A stretch of 35,956 bases of DNA from Obelidium mucronatum. Its lineage: Eukaryota; Chytridiomycota; Chytridiomycetes; Chytridiales; Chytriomycetaceae. The stretch is from the NCBI GenBank assembly GCA_025765595.1, contig JAIVFH010000272.1:1-35956 (forward strand), written 5' to 3'. Made by a program: the position numbers and the translations under genes. Positions 1-12,161 of this stretch are shown piece by piece. The first letter of the stretch is position 1. Every line of letters begins with the position of its first letter. The notes below the pieces were generated by a model. That model made no database searches. It worked only from the letters and a program-made list of their open reading frames with translations, and had not been told where the DNA came from.

Positions 1-3000
1 CGCTGCGCTGACCGGCGCCGCCGTGTCGTCCGAGCCGGCGCTGCTGCGTGCGCTGCCCGTCGTGCTGGCCGAGCAGGGTGTGTTTTCTGTTTCTTTTTCT
101 GTCTTTTGATCAACCATCGATTGCGATGCGATGCGATGCGATGCGGTGCTGGCGCATGCGGTGGTGGACTCCTCTCTTGACTGACAAAAACGTCAATCTT
201 CATTCTATTTTTGGATTTTGGCTGCAGATATCGGAAAATTTCACCAATTGCATCCATTAACCCTTCTTTCTCTACCCATACCCGCGAATTAGGAGACAAG
301 CAGGCTGCCGTCAAGACTGCTGCCGATGCTGCCGGAAAAGCCATCATCGCCTACGTAAACTACCTGGTTAAGGACCACATGACTGTTTCCCAGCCATACC
401 TTGCCAAGTACTTGCCAGTCATTTTTGCCGCCTGTGGTGACAAGAAGGTCTCCAAGGACCTCAAGACTCAGGCTGCCGATGCTGCCAAGAACATCTGCAA
501 GCACCTCTCCCTCAACGGTCTCCGTGACATTGTTGACACCCTCATCAACGCCCAGGACTCCTTCCAATCCAAGACCGGAACTCGTGTTGCTGCTCTCTCT
601 GCCATTGCTTCATTCTCCGAAACTGCCCCAGAACAGCTTGGTTTTGCTCTCACCCAAATTGTCCCAGAAATCTCCAAGTCTGTCGTTGACACTGACCCAG
701 CTGTTTGCGAGCTCGGTGAGGCTGCTTTGACTGCTGCCTGTGACGTTATCGGAAACCGTGATTTGGAACACATGACTGGACCAATTGTCCGATCTGTTAC
801 TCACCCAGACGAAGTCGCTGAAATCATGCACAAGTTGGCCGGAGTTACCTTCGTTTCCTCTGTCGAATCCCCAGCTCTTGCCATGGTTACCCCACTTTTG
901 ATCCGTGGTCTTGCTTCCGGAATTACCAGTGAGTACCGATCAGGCTCATTTTCTGCGACTTCATGAATTTAACCACCTCTTTTTTTCTACAGCCACCATT
1001 CGTCAATCTGCCGTTATTATTGACAACATGGCCAAGTTGGTCAACAACCCACTTGACGCTGCTCCTTTCATGGGTCTCTTGATCCCAGGTCTTGAGAAGG
1101 CTACCCAAACTCTCTCCAACCCAGAAGCCCGTTCCGTTGCTGAGAAGACTCTTGCTGCCATGAACAAGCTCAACATCCTCGTTGAGAAGGAAAAGGCTCG
1201 TGCCAAGGAAATTGACTTGGACAACGTTATTGCTGCCATCAAGGCGAAGGTCCCAGCCCCAACTGACGACGGTACCTTCATTCACCACGTTGGTCAAATT
1301 GCTTGCTCTTTGATGTCCCTCCGTAAGTTCGGTGCTGCCGAATGGAAGGAAGTTGAAAAGTTCGTTGCCATTTTGGACTCTGCCAAGGCTGCTTCCATCG
1401 TCGATGCTCTTCGTGTCGAGTGTGAGGCCATGGTTAAGCCACTCCCATCCAACGATGATGAAGGTGATGATGATGGTGAAGAGTTGTGTAACTGTACCTT
1501 CACTCTCGCCTACGGTACCAAGATTCTTCTCCACAACACTCAAATGAGGTGAACACATTGCTTTTCTTGAGAAACTTTCCTTTCAAAAAACTCAATTTTT
1601 GTTTTCAGATTGAAGCGTGGTGCCAAGTACGGTTTGCTCGGAGGAAACGACTCTGGAAAGACCACTCTCATGAGATCTATTGCCAACGGTGCCGTTGAAG
1701 GATTCCCAGACCCATCTGAAGTCCGTACCGTCTTCGTCGAAGCCGATATTCTTGGAGAGCTCTCCCACTTGTCTTGTGTTGACTACGTTTTGGAAGATCC
1801 ACGTTTGAAGAACGCTAAGCGTGAAGAAGTTATTGCCGTGTTGAACTCTGTCGGTTTCGTTGAGACCGGAAAGGCCAACCCAAACAACGCTGTGTCCACT
1901 CTTTCTGGAGGTTGGAGAATGAAGCTCGCTCTTGCCAGAGCCATGTTGCAAAAGGCCGACATTTTGCTTCTCGATGAGCCAACTAACCACTTGGACGTCT
2001 TGAACGTGCAATGGGTCATGAACTACATCAACTCCCTCACCAACGTCACTGCCATCATGGTGTCCCACGACTCCAGATTCTTGAACACTGTGTGTACCAA
2101 CATCATGCAAATCGACCGTCTTAAGTTGCACCAATACCGTGGTAACTTGAACTCCTTCATTGAGCGTAACCCAGAAGCCCAATCCTACTTCTCCCTCAAG
2201 AAGACCAAGCTCTCCTTCAAGTTCCCAGAACCAGGTCCAATTGAAGGTATCAAGTCCCGTTCCAAGGCTCTCATGAAGATGGTCGGATGTGACTTCACCT
2301 ACCCAGGAAACACCAAGCCAACTCTCTTCAACATCACCATTCAAGTATCTATGGCCTCCCGTGTCGGATGTGTCGGTGAAAACGGAGCTGGTAAATCTAC
2401 CATGATCAAGGTCCTCACCGGAGAAGTCGTTCCACAAACCGGAGATGTCTGGAAGCACCCTAACGCCCGTATCGCCTACGTCGCTCAACACGCTTTCCAC
2501 CACATTGAAGCTCACTTGGACAAGACCCCCAACGAATACATTCGTTGGCGTTACGCTGATGGATCCGACAAGGAATCCCTTGTCAAGGTTTCCATGCAGC
2601 TTACTGATGCCGAAAAGAAGCTCCAAATCACCCCAGCCCAAGTTTCATGGAAGGGTGCCGACGGTAAGCTCGTCCAAGCCAAGAAGATCATTGGATCCAT
2701 CACTGGACAACGTCGTCAAGTCAAGAACGACTTTGAATACGAAGTCATCTTCCAAGGAGAGACCCGTTCCGCCGAAGGTATCTACATTGACTCCAAGCAA
2801 CTGAACAAGCTTGGTTGGGAGAAGGAAGTCAAGGCCATCGATACCCGTATCGCACAGGCTGCTGGTCAGTACGTCCGTACCTTGTCTTCTGCTCAAGTCG
2901 AATCCCACTTGGGAGATGTGGGTCTTGAACCAGAATTCGCCACCCACTACCGTATGAGTGCTCTTTCTGGAGGACAAAAGGTGAAGGTTGTCATGGCTGC

Positions 3001-3421
3001 TGCCCTCTGGAACCAGCCCCACATTCTCATTCTTGACGAGCCAACCAACTACTTGGATCGTGAAGCTTTGGGTGCCCTTGCCAACGCCATTGAAGGATTC
3101 GGAGGAGGTGTCGTTATCATTTCCCACAACTCTGAATTCGTTTCCCAGATTTGCAAGGAAGAATGGTTGATGGACGCCGGATACTTGACCACCAAGGGAG
3201 AGTCTGGATGGATGGACCGTGTCGGAGACACTATTGCGGACCAAGCCGAAATCTCTGTTATGGAAGACGCATTTGGTAACAAGTCTGCCGTCAAGACCAA
3301 GAAGAAGATGTCGAAGCGTGAAGAGAAGGTGTTTGCCAAGGCTGTCAAGGCCAAGATTGACGCTGATATCGATCTTGATGAGGAGGAGTACGAGTTTGCT
3401 ACTGAGCACAACTTGTTTTAA
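1..3421 (+). CDS. TEF3: Translation elongation factor 3 (EF-3), 5'-partial
   Basis: Fungal-type ABC-F ATPase that acts on the ribosome during elongation and helps release E-site tRNA. Exons I read: <2-77, 293-928, 993-1548, 1609-3421, all GT-AG and frame-consistent, giving 1026 visible residues. Yeast EF-3 has about 1044, so only a short N-terminus is missing. In order: HEAT repeats (exons 1-3), first ABC domain with Walker A GGNDSGKTT (near 1640), signature LSGGWRMK (near 1903) and Walker B ILLLDEPTNHLD (near 1963). The second ABC domain has Walker A GENGAGKST (near 2377), a chromodomain-like insert (about 2620-2870), signature LSGGQKVK (near 2965) and Walker B ILILDEPTNYLD (near 3022). It ends in a short Lys-rich then acidic tail. 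The first Walker A has Asp where Gly is usual. Codon use is strongly biased, as in highly expressed genes, except in GC-rich exon 1. Confidence 0.96.
122..145. repeat. GCGAT pentanucleotide microsatellite in EF-3 intron
   Basis: About four and a half tandem copies of the 5-base unit GCGAT lie inside the first visible EF-3 intron (78-292). The repeat has no coding role, and that intron is longer than the others in the gene. Confidence 0.8.
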
Positions 3422-3911
3422 AAAAAAAATTAACAATTTTTTGTTTTTTTCTTTTTATTGCAAAATTTTGTTGTAATTATTTTTTCCCTTCCTTTTCAAG
3501 AACGTTTCGTTGTTCTTTTTAGTTTACCTTTCTCTTTGGTTTTTTCAGTAAAAAGGAAGAGAAAGTTTTTTGATCTAATCGCGTCTTTTATTCTTTTTTT
3601 TCGCACTACATCACTTCAGTGCGTTATTAAAACAAGTGAAAATCCGGTAATCAAGGAACTAATATGTTGGTAAATAGAAAGTTTCGAAACAATGGCTTTC
3701 TAAATGCTTGGACGCACTTTGGGTTATTGCTTCTATGCTATTCTGTGTGTGATAACTATGCCTTCGGAGGAGACCATTGCATAAAAATAAAACCTCCGAA
3801 TAGATCAATTTACGATTATAATTATAGAACGCAATTACCTCCTATGTTTTCATGATAAGGTTTTATTACAGTTTCACTACCCTTTTTAATTCTGTAAAAA
3901 ACCCAACAATC
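3422..3911. other. Intergenic region EF-3 to HBS1
   Basis: This is 490 bases of AT-rich DNA with several T-runs. It should hold the EF-3 3' UTR and the HBS1 promoter and 5' UTR. I see no convincing gene or RNA in it; the short open frames here look random. Confidence 0.7.
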
Positions 3912-6900
3912 ATGTCTCGACACCGAAATGTGCGAAATATGAATCTCGATGACTTTGACGATGACGATTACTACGATGAAGATGACGATTACGAGGAAGA
4001 TGAAGTTAATGGTGATGAGGATGCAGGTAAGCAGATTGGTGGAGCTGTGGTGGAAATCGACTCTGACATGAACAAAAAGCCTCTGAAGTGGCCTATGTAG
4101 CCTATACTGCTCCTTCGAATGGAACCAGCAATAAATTTCCAGCTTCATCATCGGGTTCAGGCATCGCTGGATCCACAACTCTCAATGTGTCGCTTCTTTG
4201 TGAGTCAACACATATCTTTGGCAAACAGTATCCTGAAAAAAAACGCTATCAATTTGCCTGTAGCCGTCAGAAATGTTTTGAATGTGGTTGGATCTGGCGT
4301 TTCAATGGACGCTGTCAAGGCGGCATTGGTAAAGTACGGTGGGAACGAAGAACGCGCCATAAACTATCTGTTGGATGGTATGTATTTTATTTCTTTACTT
4401 TTTTTTTCGTACATCCGTTTCCCCAGCCCTTTTGTTTGTTTTTGAGGAAAGGGCGAAGCCCTGTCTTTGTCTGATTTACCATTTCCAACAAACCCTCTAC
4501 AAAAAACTGCCCCATCTTCTGCAGGAGAAAGCTCAGATCCCATGGTTATTGACGATGATGATGGCGGCGACGGCGATGATGGCAGTTTCAAGCAAAAAGA
4601 TTCCATTCCTTCAATGGCATTGACTGGTGTGCCTTTGAGGATACCTCCTTCATTAACGAAACTGAATGCGCCTGCCAAAAATGGAGTCACTTCTATTGCA
4701 CAACCGCCGTCTCTGTCGAGTTTGGGCAATTCGGGGTTGAAATTGAGTGGTATCAGCAGTGATGGGGCTCCTTCATTGTCGATGTTGTCGCAAGTGGGTT
4801 CTCTGCGGAATAATCCGATTCGTGCAGCGAATGCAAATACTGTTCCGACATTGTCTGATCTGTCTCAGATCGCTGGCGTTGGAAAGCCGAGTTTGACGGG
4901 AAGGCCAATTGGTTCAACGCCACTAAGCGGATTCGGGAAATCAGCAACCCCGTCATTTATCGGGCAAGGGGTTGGGAGGGATGGTGTTATTTCTGATGCA
5001 ATGTCTGCAATGTCACTTGCTGCCGGAGCAACGGGAAAGAAACCTGCATTGATGATTCGAAAATCAGAGGGAACTCAGTCGGGTGTATCTCTGGCGGGAT
5101 TATCGGGCAATCTCCTGAACAAAAGCTTAACAAAACCGTTGGCTGGCGTCGGGGCGGCCCAACCTCAATTAATTCCCAAGTCAAGCCAATCCACTCATCG
5201 CAAACAAATATCTGCCAGTATATCGCCGCCATCATCATCACTATCAAACTATGGAGATTCTTCCCAGTCGTCCGTATTCGCAGCCCCATCTGACTTTGCA
5301 TCCTTCTGGGCTTCCTCCAACCTTCCCCACTCACTTGATTCGAGTTTACGTGCCCTCCTTAACAATAATCCTCTTTTATCGAATTTGTTAGAACCCGCAG
5401 CGGTTGGTGCAGGGTTTGATTTTTCAACCCCAAGTCCTGACGACAAGGTTCTGGCAGCTCGAACAGGTACTGCCATACGGCTTTTCTTTCTTCTCGTTTT
5501 GAGATCAACTATTTTTTGAAACTGACGTCTTGTGCGTTTTGTAATTCCACAGCTAAAATGGGGGGATCCAACAAACCATTGACTCCAGCAGCTGCTGCAA
5601 ACAAACCTGGCAATAATATCTCACAAGGCGTTAAATCTCTTTCCATCTCTTCGTCGAAAGTGGGAACAAAGGAACGGAATACACCTGCGGCATCCACTTT
5701 GACATCTGCCTCATCAACGCGATCCACGTCTCCTACTCGGACTCACCCTCCATCCCAACATGCTGCAGCCAGCGTTTCTATCGGCGGGGCGAAGGCTGCT
5801 GCCTCGTCGAAAGCAAAAAAGATTAATGTGTTGGAAGAATATGAGAAACGGAACTCGGAAAAGTCGTCTTTGAATTTGGTTATTGTTGGTACGTTCTCTC
5901 GTGTTTTGTGATACTTTGGTTGTCCCATCGTACTGAATCAATGATAAAGGTCATGTTGATGCTGGTAAATCTACATTGATGGGGCATTTGCTCTATCTTT
6001 TGGGAGCTGTGACTGAAAGAACGATGCAAAAATACGAGAGGGAAGCTGAAAAAATGAAGAAGGGATCCTTCTGTTTTGCATGGGTTTTGGATGAAACGGA
6101 AGAAGAGAGATCTCGGTGAGTTTGTCTTGTCGGAAGTTGTTGTCTCTATCTGACATGGTGCTGTTTATGTCCAAGTGGTGTGACTATTGATGTGGGCATG
6201 TCATACTTTGAAACCAAGTCCCATCGTTTTACTATACTGGATGCCCCCGGTCACCGAGACTTTATCCCCAACATGATTTCTGGAGCGTCTCAGGCGGACG
6301 TCGCTCTTTTAGTGATTGATTCAGGAACTGGAGAGTTTGAAGTTGGGTTTGAGCTAGGTGGACAAACTCGAGAGCATGCACTCTTGGTGAGAAGTTTGGG
6401 AGTCTCTCAACTGGTTGTGGCTGTTAATAAGCTTGACACTGTGAGTTCCTGTTTTTGGATAATTTTTTTTTTGTTTGTTGTAATGCATGACTGATTTTAA
6501 AAATCCAATACGCAGATGGATTGGGCAGAGCATCGCTTTTTAGAAATCAAAGAGAAGCTGATGCATTTTCTGATGGGTGCTGGATTCAAGAAGGAAAACG
6601 TATTTTTCGTGCCGTGCAGTGGTTTTACTGGCGAGAATATGCTTTTAAGAAAAAGCGAAGGGTTGAGCTCTTGGTACAAGGGTTCTACATTGCAAGAGTG
6701 CTTAGGTTCTGTCCCTTTGAGTTTGTGATCAATCGTTTGTTAACTTCCAGTTGGATCAGACGCCCTCACCCCACCTGTTCGAGCACTTGAAAAACCATTC
6801 CGATTGCCGGTTGTTGATTATTTTAAGGGAGGTGTCGCAGCTGGTGGCGGGGGCTCGCTATCTGTTAGCGGTAGAGTAGAGGCTGGAACTATTCAAATCG

Positions 6901-7536
6901 GCGATACTGTGACGGTTATGCCCCTTGGCGAGCATGGTGTCGTGAAGTCAATAGAAGCGAATGATGATCCAATCAAATGGGCCGTTGCTGGTGACAATAT
7001 TGTGGTCACTTTGAACGGTATCGATGTACAACAAGTCAAGTAAGTGGCCTTCTGAATCCCTTGTTTGTCGTATACATTTGTATGACTGATGGCTTCACTT
7101 CTTAGCATCGGGAATGTTTTATGCTCACCACAGGCACTTGTCCCTGTGGCGGATATCTTTCGTTGCAAGATTGTTACTTTTGATATCGCGATCCCCTTAA
7201 CATTGGGTGTCCCAATTGTCGTCCATCATCAAAGCGCTTCAACCTCTGGAATCATTTCCAAATTAATTTCAATTCTGGATAAAGCTACTGGAGAAGTTTC
7301 GAAAAAGAATCCAAGGTTTTTATTTCTTCCAATGATAATGCACATGAAATAACATATCCTTGACGTTTAGGGCACTTTCCAAGAATGTGACAGCAGTAGT
7401 GGACATAACGGTGGACAGACCAATATGTGTGGAACTCGCCAAAGACTCTCGCGAACTGGGACGAGTCATGATTCGCTCTGGATCAACAGTGGTTGCTGCT
7501 GGTATTGTGACGGAAATTGTAAATCGAGTAAAGTGA
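3912..7536 (+). CDS. HBS1: HBS1-like ribosome-rescue GTPase
   Basis: Translational GTPase of the eRF3/EF-1alpha family that works with Dom34/Pelota to free stalled ribosomes. Ten exons: 3912-4026, 4264-4377, 4525-5466, 5553-5888, 5950-6115, 6176-6440, 6516-6705, 6751-7039, 7106-7315, 7371-7536, about 930 aa. The N-terminus opens with MSRHRNVRN and an acidic run, as in other HBS1 proteins. A UBA-like HBS1_N domain follows (about residues 39-76, ending INYLLD). Next come a long Ser/Gly-rich linker (to about 500) and a [11 protein letters not shown] segment resembling a conserved Hbs1/Ski7 region. The GTPase has G1 GHVDAGKST (near 5950), RGVTID, G3 DAPGHRDF and G4 NKLD, and is followed by two beta-barrel domains. 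At about 930 aa it is longer than yeast Hbs1 (about 611), because of the linker. The exon 3 acceptor could instead be 4458, adding 22 in-frame residues. The first intron is 237 nt, the last few 45-66 nt. Confidence 0.93.
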
Positions 7537-7810
7537 TGAGATAAAAATCAAGTTATCACCAATCACCTGAACAAATTTAAACTTGATCCATTTGGTACAA
7601 TTAGTGTTAGCCCCTGAACAAATGTACCATAATCGTGAATATAGCATTGAAGTGTATTTATTGCAGTATCGGCCGAAGTTCCTTCTCGGGAGACGGACCT
7701 GTGCTTGCTAGGACAATGAAAAAAAACTAGCCTTTCCAACTCTTTGGGAATAATTGTATCAAATAAATGCGATTGATATTTTGAGTACTACCAGTGTTTT
7801 ATTATCATTA

Positions 7811-8923
7811 TTAAGCCCACAAGGCAATCACTGCCATCGTTGCTGCACCCAAATACATGGCCAAAAAACAACAACCCTTGAATACAGGCGAAAACTTAAT
7901 AAAATGACCGCTGTGGTTCACTTCCCCGTTCATTAACTCGGTGTAAGTGTTGTAAATGAGAATCCCAGCAGAAAGCGAGTCACAAATTCCTTGAGCGACA
8001 ACGAAACCGCCATCATTTGCATTATAAAAGTTACGAACACCCACACCAATAGCGATTCCAAGAGGAGTCGTAAGCGGATACATGAGACACATGATTCTTT
8101 TTGCAAAGATGGAGATGTTGAGGTTGCCAATGAGGATTCCCAAAGCCATGCCCTCGAACATCTAGAGAAACCTGAAGTAAGCGTCATATCCCATCATTCA
8201 GTTTCGAAGTAACGATATTCTCACCTGATGAAAGCAAATGGCAATCATAATGGTAGTAAATGTATCGTCTGGTGTAACTCCAAGTGTGATTCCAATGATC
8301 AAACTATGGAAAACGATTCCGCATTCAAGAAGGATAATTCCAAGCTCGCTGTTTCGTTCTTGAGAGTGATGGCCATTGTGTCCGTGAGCTATCGGAATTG
8401 TCATGTTGCTCTCGGATTTGTCAGGATTATCGCAAACAAGTGCATCAAGCTGGGCGGATTTGGAATCAAATACTTTGTCTTGCGTGTGCTCCAACTTGGC
8501 TTGTGCTTTTCTCTTGTAATCCACCACAGCCAGTTCAATGAATTGTACCAAAAAGGCCGCAATCATGCCAAACAGTCCAACAAAAGCAGATCCAAAGTGC
8601 TGCCACCCAGACGGAAGACAAGGGCTTCCGAATTGAGAAAACGCGTCAGGAAGCAAGTGGAGCCAAGCTGTGGCAGCAATAATACCAATTCCAAAGAATT
8701 TGAATACCTTGGTAAAGTATTGGTAATCGCTTTTTTAAAGAACGATTTTGACAGTATATCTCACATGCATGGCGCTAGTCATAGTTGGAGACGTTCCGTG
8801 GACACCGAGAGCCATTGTCGAACAGATTCCAAGACATGATACCACTAGAACGATGAAGATTCCTGCAATATGAAACTTCAAGTCATAGCTCGAAAGTTCC
8901 TGAAGTGCACATTCACTATCCAT
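7811..8923 (-). CDS. ZIP-family zinc/iron transporter
   Basis: Divalent metal importer of the ZIP (SLC39/Zrt) family. Exons in transcript order are 8923-8765, 8707-8225 and 8161-7811. All junctions are phase 0 with GT-AG ends, giving 330 aa. The first membrane helix starts near residue 20. Exon 2 opens inside a helix (KFFGIGIIAATAWLHLLPDA). A cytosolic His-rich loop (AHGHNGHHS) precedes the ZIP core helices, with HSLIIGITLGV and FHQMFEGMALG as the metal-binding motifs of TM4 and TM5. Zrt1/Zrt2-like fungal ZIPs have this plan, so plasma-membrane zinc uptake is the best guess; vacuolar placement cannot be excluded. I chose the ATG at 8923, since the codons upstream offer no other ATG. The gene converges on HBS1 across 274 bases and diverges from VWA copy 1. 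Confidence 0.92.
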
Positions 8924-8959
8924 TTTTTTTCTGATCACTAAATGTGAAAGAAGTTCTGG

Positions 8960-8966
8960 TTTTATA
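8960..8966 (-). promoter_or_regulatory. Candidate TATA box of the ZIP gene
   Basis: TATAAAA on the minus strand, about 37 bases before the ATG at 8923. It is correctly oriented for the ZIP gene; the transcription start is unknown. Confidence 0.45.
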
Positions 8967-9208
8967 GATCCAAACAGAAGGAATTTTCAGTTAGTGTTGA
9001 ACTTTGTTGTTTATTCTTTTTTATTGGTGGAAACAGAATCCGAGCAAAACTCCCGCAAACGACTAAAATGATTGGAGGGAGTGAATTCCGACTTCTGTCG
9101 CTGAAGGACATCAAATAATCCTGTAGAAGGACGCAAGGGGCCGTCGAGAGCACGCAAACTTGGTTTATGAGCTCATCTTTCACAATCATCTCAAAAATAA
9201 ACCAAACA

Positions 9209-10309
9209 ATGCAAAAAGCTCACGAAGCCGCCGCCAACGCGAGCAAAACCGCACTCCCGCCTCCGCCTCCAAACTATACCGATCAAATCACTGCGCCAAC
9301 CTATGAAACTCCAGTGGTTGTAAACAACGACGAAGAACAAAGGTTGCAGGCGTTCAAAGCCTTGGTCGCCAGACACGAAATATCCAACTTTATGGCAATG
9401 AAGCTGCGGCGGCTAGAGGTAGGATTTACTTTTTCCTTCTGATCCGCTGTTTTTTTTTTTGGTTATTTCAAAGAGGGTCAAATCGAGTGTCTCAGTGCTC
9501 ACCTTCACAAACGTTACCCCCCCACAGGCATACGATATCGTCGTGATTGCTGATGATTCCGGATCGATGCAATCAAAGTCAACACTAGGCCTCAACAACG
9601 ACCCTTTCGCAAGGACACTCACACGATGGGACGAGCTGAAGTCCACAGTCTCGATCGTCACTGAAATCGCCGCAGTCCTCGACGACGATGGAGTCGACAT
9701 TTACTTTCTCAACCGGCGACCTTGCAGAAACATCAAAGGCCCTTGTATCGAAATGGACGATGCGTTCAGGAATCAACCCATGGGGTATACACCCATTGCG
9801 CGAGTCTTGCGTCAAGTGCTCAAGGAGAAGGGGTTGGGACAAGGGGAGAACTCCAAGAAGCTTTTGGTCATGATTGCGACGGACGGGCAACCGACGACGG
9901 ATCAAGGCGTGGTGGACAAGCAAGGGTTGTATCAAGTTCTCATGTTTGAGAGGGGACCGAACCCGAGTAATGGGAATGTAGCGGTCGTGTTTCTTGCGTG
10001 TACAGACGATGATAATGAAATCGCGTATTTGAATGAGTGGGATAAGAAGATTCCGTGTCTTGATGTTGTGGATGATTATTACACGGAGCGGAAAGAGATT
10101 TTGGCTGTACAAGGAAACAAGGTTTCCGTTTTCACGTGGGGATTGGGTATGTAAGGCTTTATTGGGGGCTATTGATCCCGAGATTGACGCGTTGGATGAA
10201 CGAGGTGGAAGCACACTTGGAGCCCCAAGTCGATCGCCCAATAGTTCGACGATCTTGGAATTCGCAAAACTCTCAAAATAACGGAAAGAAAGATTGCGTA
10301 ATTCAGTAG
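9209..10309 (+). CDS. VWA-domain protein, family copy 1 (frameshifted)
   Basis: First of six related genes. Exon 1 is 9209-9418 (70 codons) and exon 2 starts at 9528 after a 109-nt phase-0 intron. The start MQKAHEAA matches the sister genes (MDPKAHEA, MNSKAHEA). Residues 20-23 are PPNY. The helix RLQAFKALVARHEISNFMA follows, then RRLE at the exon end. The VWA domain has MIDAS DDSGS (D79, S81, S83), YTPIARVL and ATDGQPT. Near 10115-10125 there is one extra base compared with the sisters, so the frame ends early at TAA 10152-10154. The sister-like FPFSRGDWVC and IDALDER stretches continue in the next frame, and a CVIQ box before TAG 10307-10309 lies in the third frame. At least two indels therefore separate it from an intact copy: a young pseudogene, or sequence errors in short base runs. 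Confidence 0.75.
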
Positions 10310-10479
10310 TTTAGAGCTAGTAGAAACATTAAGTCGCTTTGTTTGTTGAATCCTGATTAAAATCCATGTGATCAGTAGCGGTCAATTTTGAACCCTGTTT
10401 GAAAAACAGCCTCCAGACATTTCCTTCAAAAGCGCTGTTTTCCGCAACCAAAAATAAAAGAAAACACAAGTAACCTAAT

Positions 10480-11591
10480 ATGGATCCAAAAGCACACGAA
10501 GCACTTGCAAACCCATCATCAACTACCAGTGATCTTCCACCACCGCCTTCATACAGCAACAATCCTCTGGTCCCCACCGAATCCATCGCCAACAACTTCG
10601 ACAACAGCGGCAACAACAACAACAACAACCAAGAAGCCAGACTCCAAGCATTCAAAAGCATCGTTGCTCGACATGAAATCTCAAACTTTATGGCCGTCAA
10701 GATGCGACGGTTAGAGGTAAGAACTTGTACTGTTTTGACTCAGCCCTACACCACAAAGCTGAAAAACCAAAAATTCAGTCTTACGATATCGTCGTAATTG
10801 CAGACGACTCAGGCTCAATGTCCTGCCGAACCACCGTCGGGAAAACCACAACCACCCGCTGGTCAGAACTCAAAGACACACTCACAATCGTAACTGAAAT
10901 CGGCTCCGTTCTCGATGAAGACGGTGTCGACATATACTTTATGAACCGCCCCGCAGTCCGGAACGTCAAGGGCCCATCCCTTGAAATGGACCGCACGTTC
11001 ACGAACCCGCCGAATGGAGGAACACCCACAGGTCAAATCTTGAGTCAAGTGTTACGTGAAAAGGCGGCCAAAATGGGGGATCAGTCAAAGAAACTCTTGA
11101 TTTTGGTTGCAACGGACGGGGAACCAAACAACAAGCAAGAAGTATATAACGCATTGATGAATGAACGAGGCCCGAACCCGCGTGATGGGAGTGTGATTGT
11201 AGTCTTTTTGGCGTGTACCGATGATGAACGTGCGGTAGGGTTTTTGAATGAATGGGATAAAACGATTCCCTGTGTGGATGTGGTGGATGATTATAATTCA
11301 GAGAGGAAGGAGATTTTGGCGGTTCAAGGAACGCAGTTTCCGTTTTCGAGAGGTGATTGGGTGTGTAAGATGTTGCTTGGTGCGATTGACCCGGAAATTG
11401 ATGCTTTGGATGAACGGAAAGGTGCTAGTAGCAGTACGCAGAATTCGGCAACACAGCCGCAATCAATGGCAACTACAGGAAGCGCCCATTCGCTTGCAGT
11501 TCCAAGTCCACAGCTTGGTCGCCGAGCGAGTAATATGAGCTCAAAAAGTAATAGGAGCAGTTCTGGGAAAAAAGAATGTATTATTCAATAA
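10480..11591 (+). CDS. VWA-domain protein with PPxY and CaaX, family copy 2
   Basis: Exons 10480-10716 and 10779-11591 (62-nt phase-0 intron) give 349 aa. N-terminus: PPSY at residues 22-25, a short Asn-rich linker, then the conserved helix EARLQAFKSIVARHEISNFM ending in MRRLE. VWA domain from about residue 81: MIDAS DDSGS, a Thr in GGTPTGQIL (sisters have YTPIARVL) and VATDGEPN supply the metal ligands. After RGDWVCKMLLGAIDPEIDAL comes a Ser-rich, low-complexity linker holding PSPQLGRR, and the protein ends KKECIIQ. CIIQ is a CaaX box; X = Gln is of the type used by farnesyltransferase. No signal peptide or membrane helix is seen, so it is probably cytosolic and lipid-tethered. It differs from its sisters in the region between the MIDAS and the Trp (TTVGKTTTTRW). 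The function is not known to me. Confidence 0.9.
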
Positions 11592-12161
11592 TAAAACCTG
11601 TTTTTTTGCACATAATTTGAGGGAGCTTTCTGCAGATCGTTAGTCTTGCTTGATATACATATAAGCATAGCAGTGTGCTACATAATCAAGTTGACGAGAA
11701 AATAAGGGATGTTCAGACCCTGAAATTTGAGATTACAAATTCCAAATATTCGCTTCAAGACACCATCTACAATTGCATGAGACTCAGACACAGCTGGATT
11801 TTTTTTGTTGTTGTATTAAATATGTGAGCGGCAATATAGATTTCGATTGATAGTTATTGGAATTCATTTGAATTTAAACAATATCAAAGTGGTGAAGATT
11901 TATAAAACAGTATCATCAAAGTGGTTAAGAATTTGACATGTTACAAACCCTTTTTTTACTAATGAGCAGGCGCTGTAGCATCAGTCCAAAAAAAAAAAAT
12001 TAGACTTTCCGCTATTAGTAATAGCACGCCCTGCCGTTTTCATTTTGCGAAATGACCCAATGACAATAAAATTTTCAACAGGGGCGAAGTGAGCCACCCT
12101 ATGATTAAAAAACAAAAGCTCATTATTTTACAGCCCAAAAAAATAAAACACGGAAGCCCCG
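11592..12161. other. Intergenic region with short direct repeat
   Basis: 570 AT-rich bases between VWA copy 2 and the TPR gene. The only structure I see is a near-perfect direct repeat, TCAAAGTGGTGAAGATTT and TCAAAGTGGTTAAGAATTT, near 11885 and 11917. No gene or RNA is evident. Confidence 0.6.

Noticed and set aside
1592..2641. Long minus-strand open frame opposite EF-3
   Set aside because: It is a by-product of the strong codon bias of EF-3 on the plus strand. It has no domain, and the sense gene covers it fully.
3658..3855. Short plus-strand open frame before HBS1
   Set aside because: No similarity or codon bias; it lies in AT-rich leader DNA and HBS1 has its own conserved start at 3912.
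9585..10241. 218-codon minus-strand frame across VWA copy 1
   Set aside because: Antisense shadow of a conserved VWA gene; similar shadows appear opposite the other copies.
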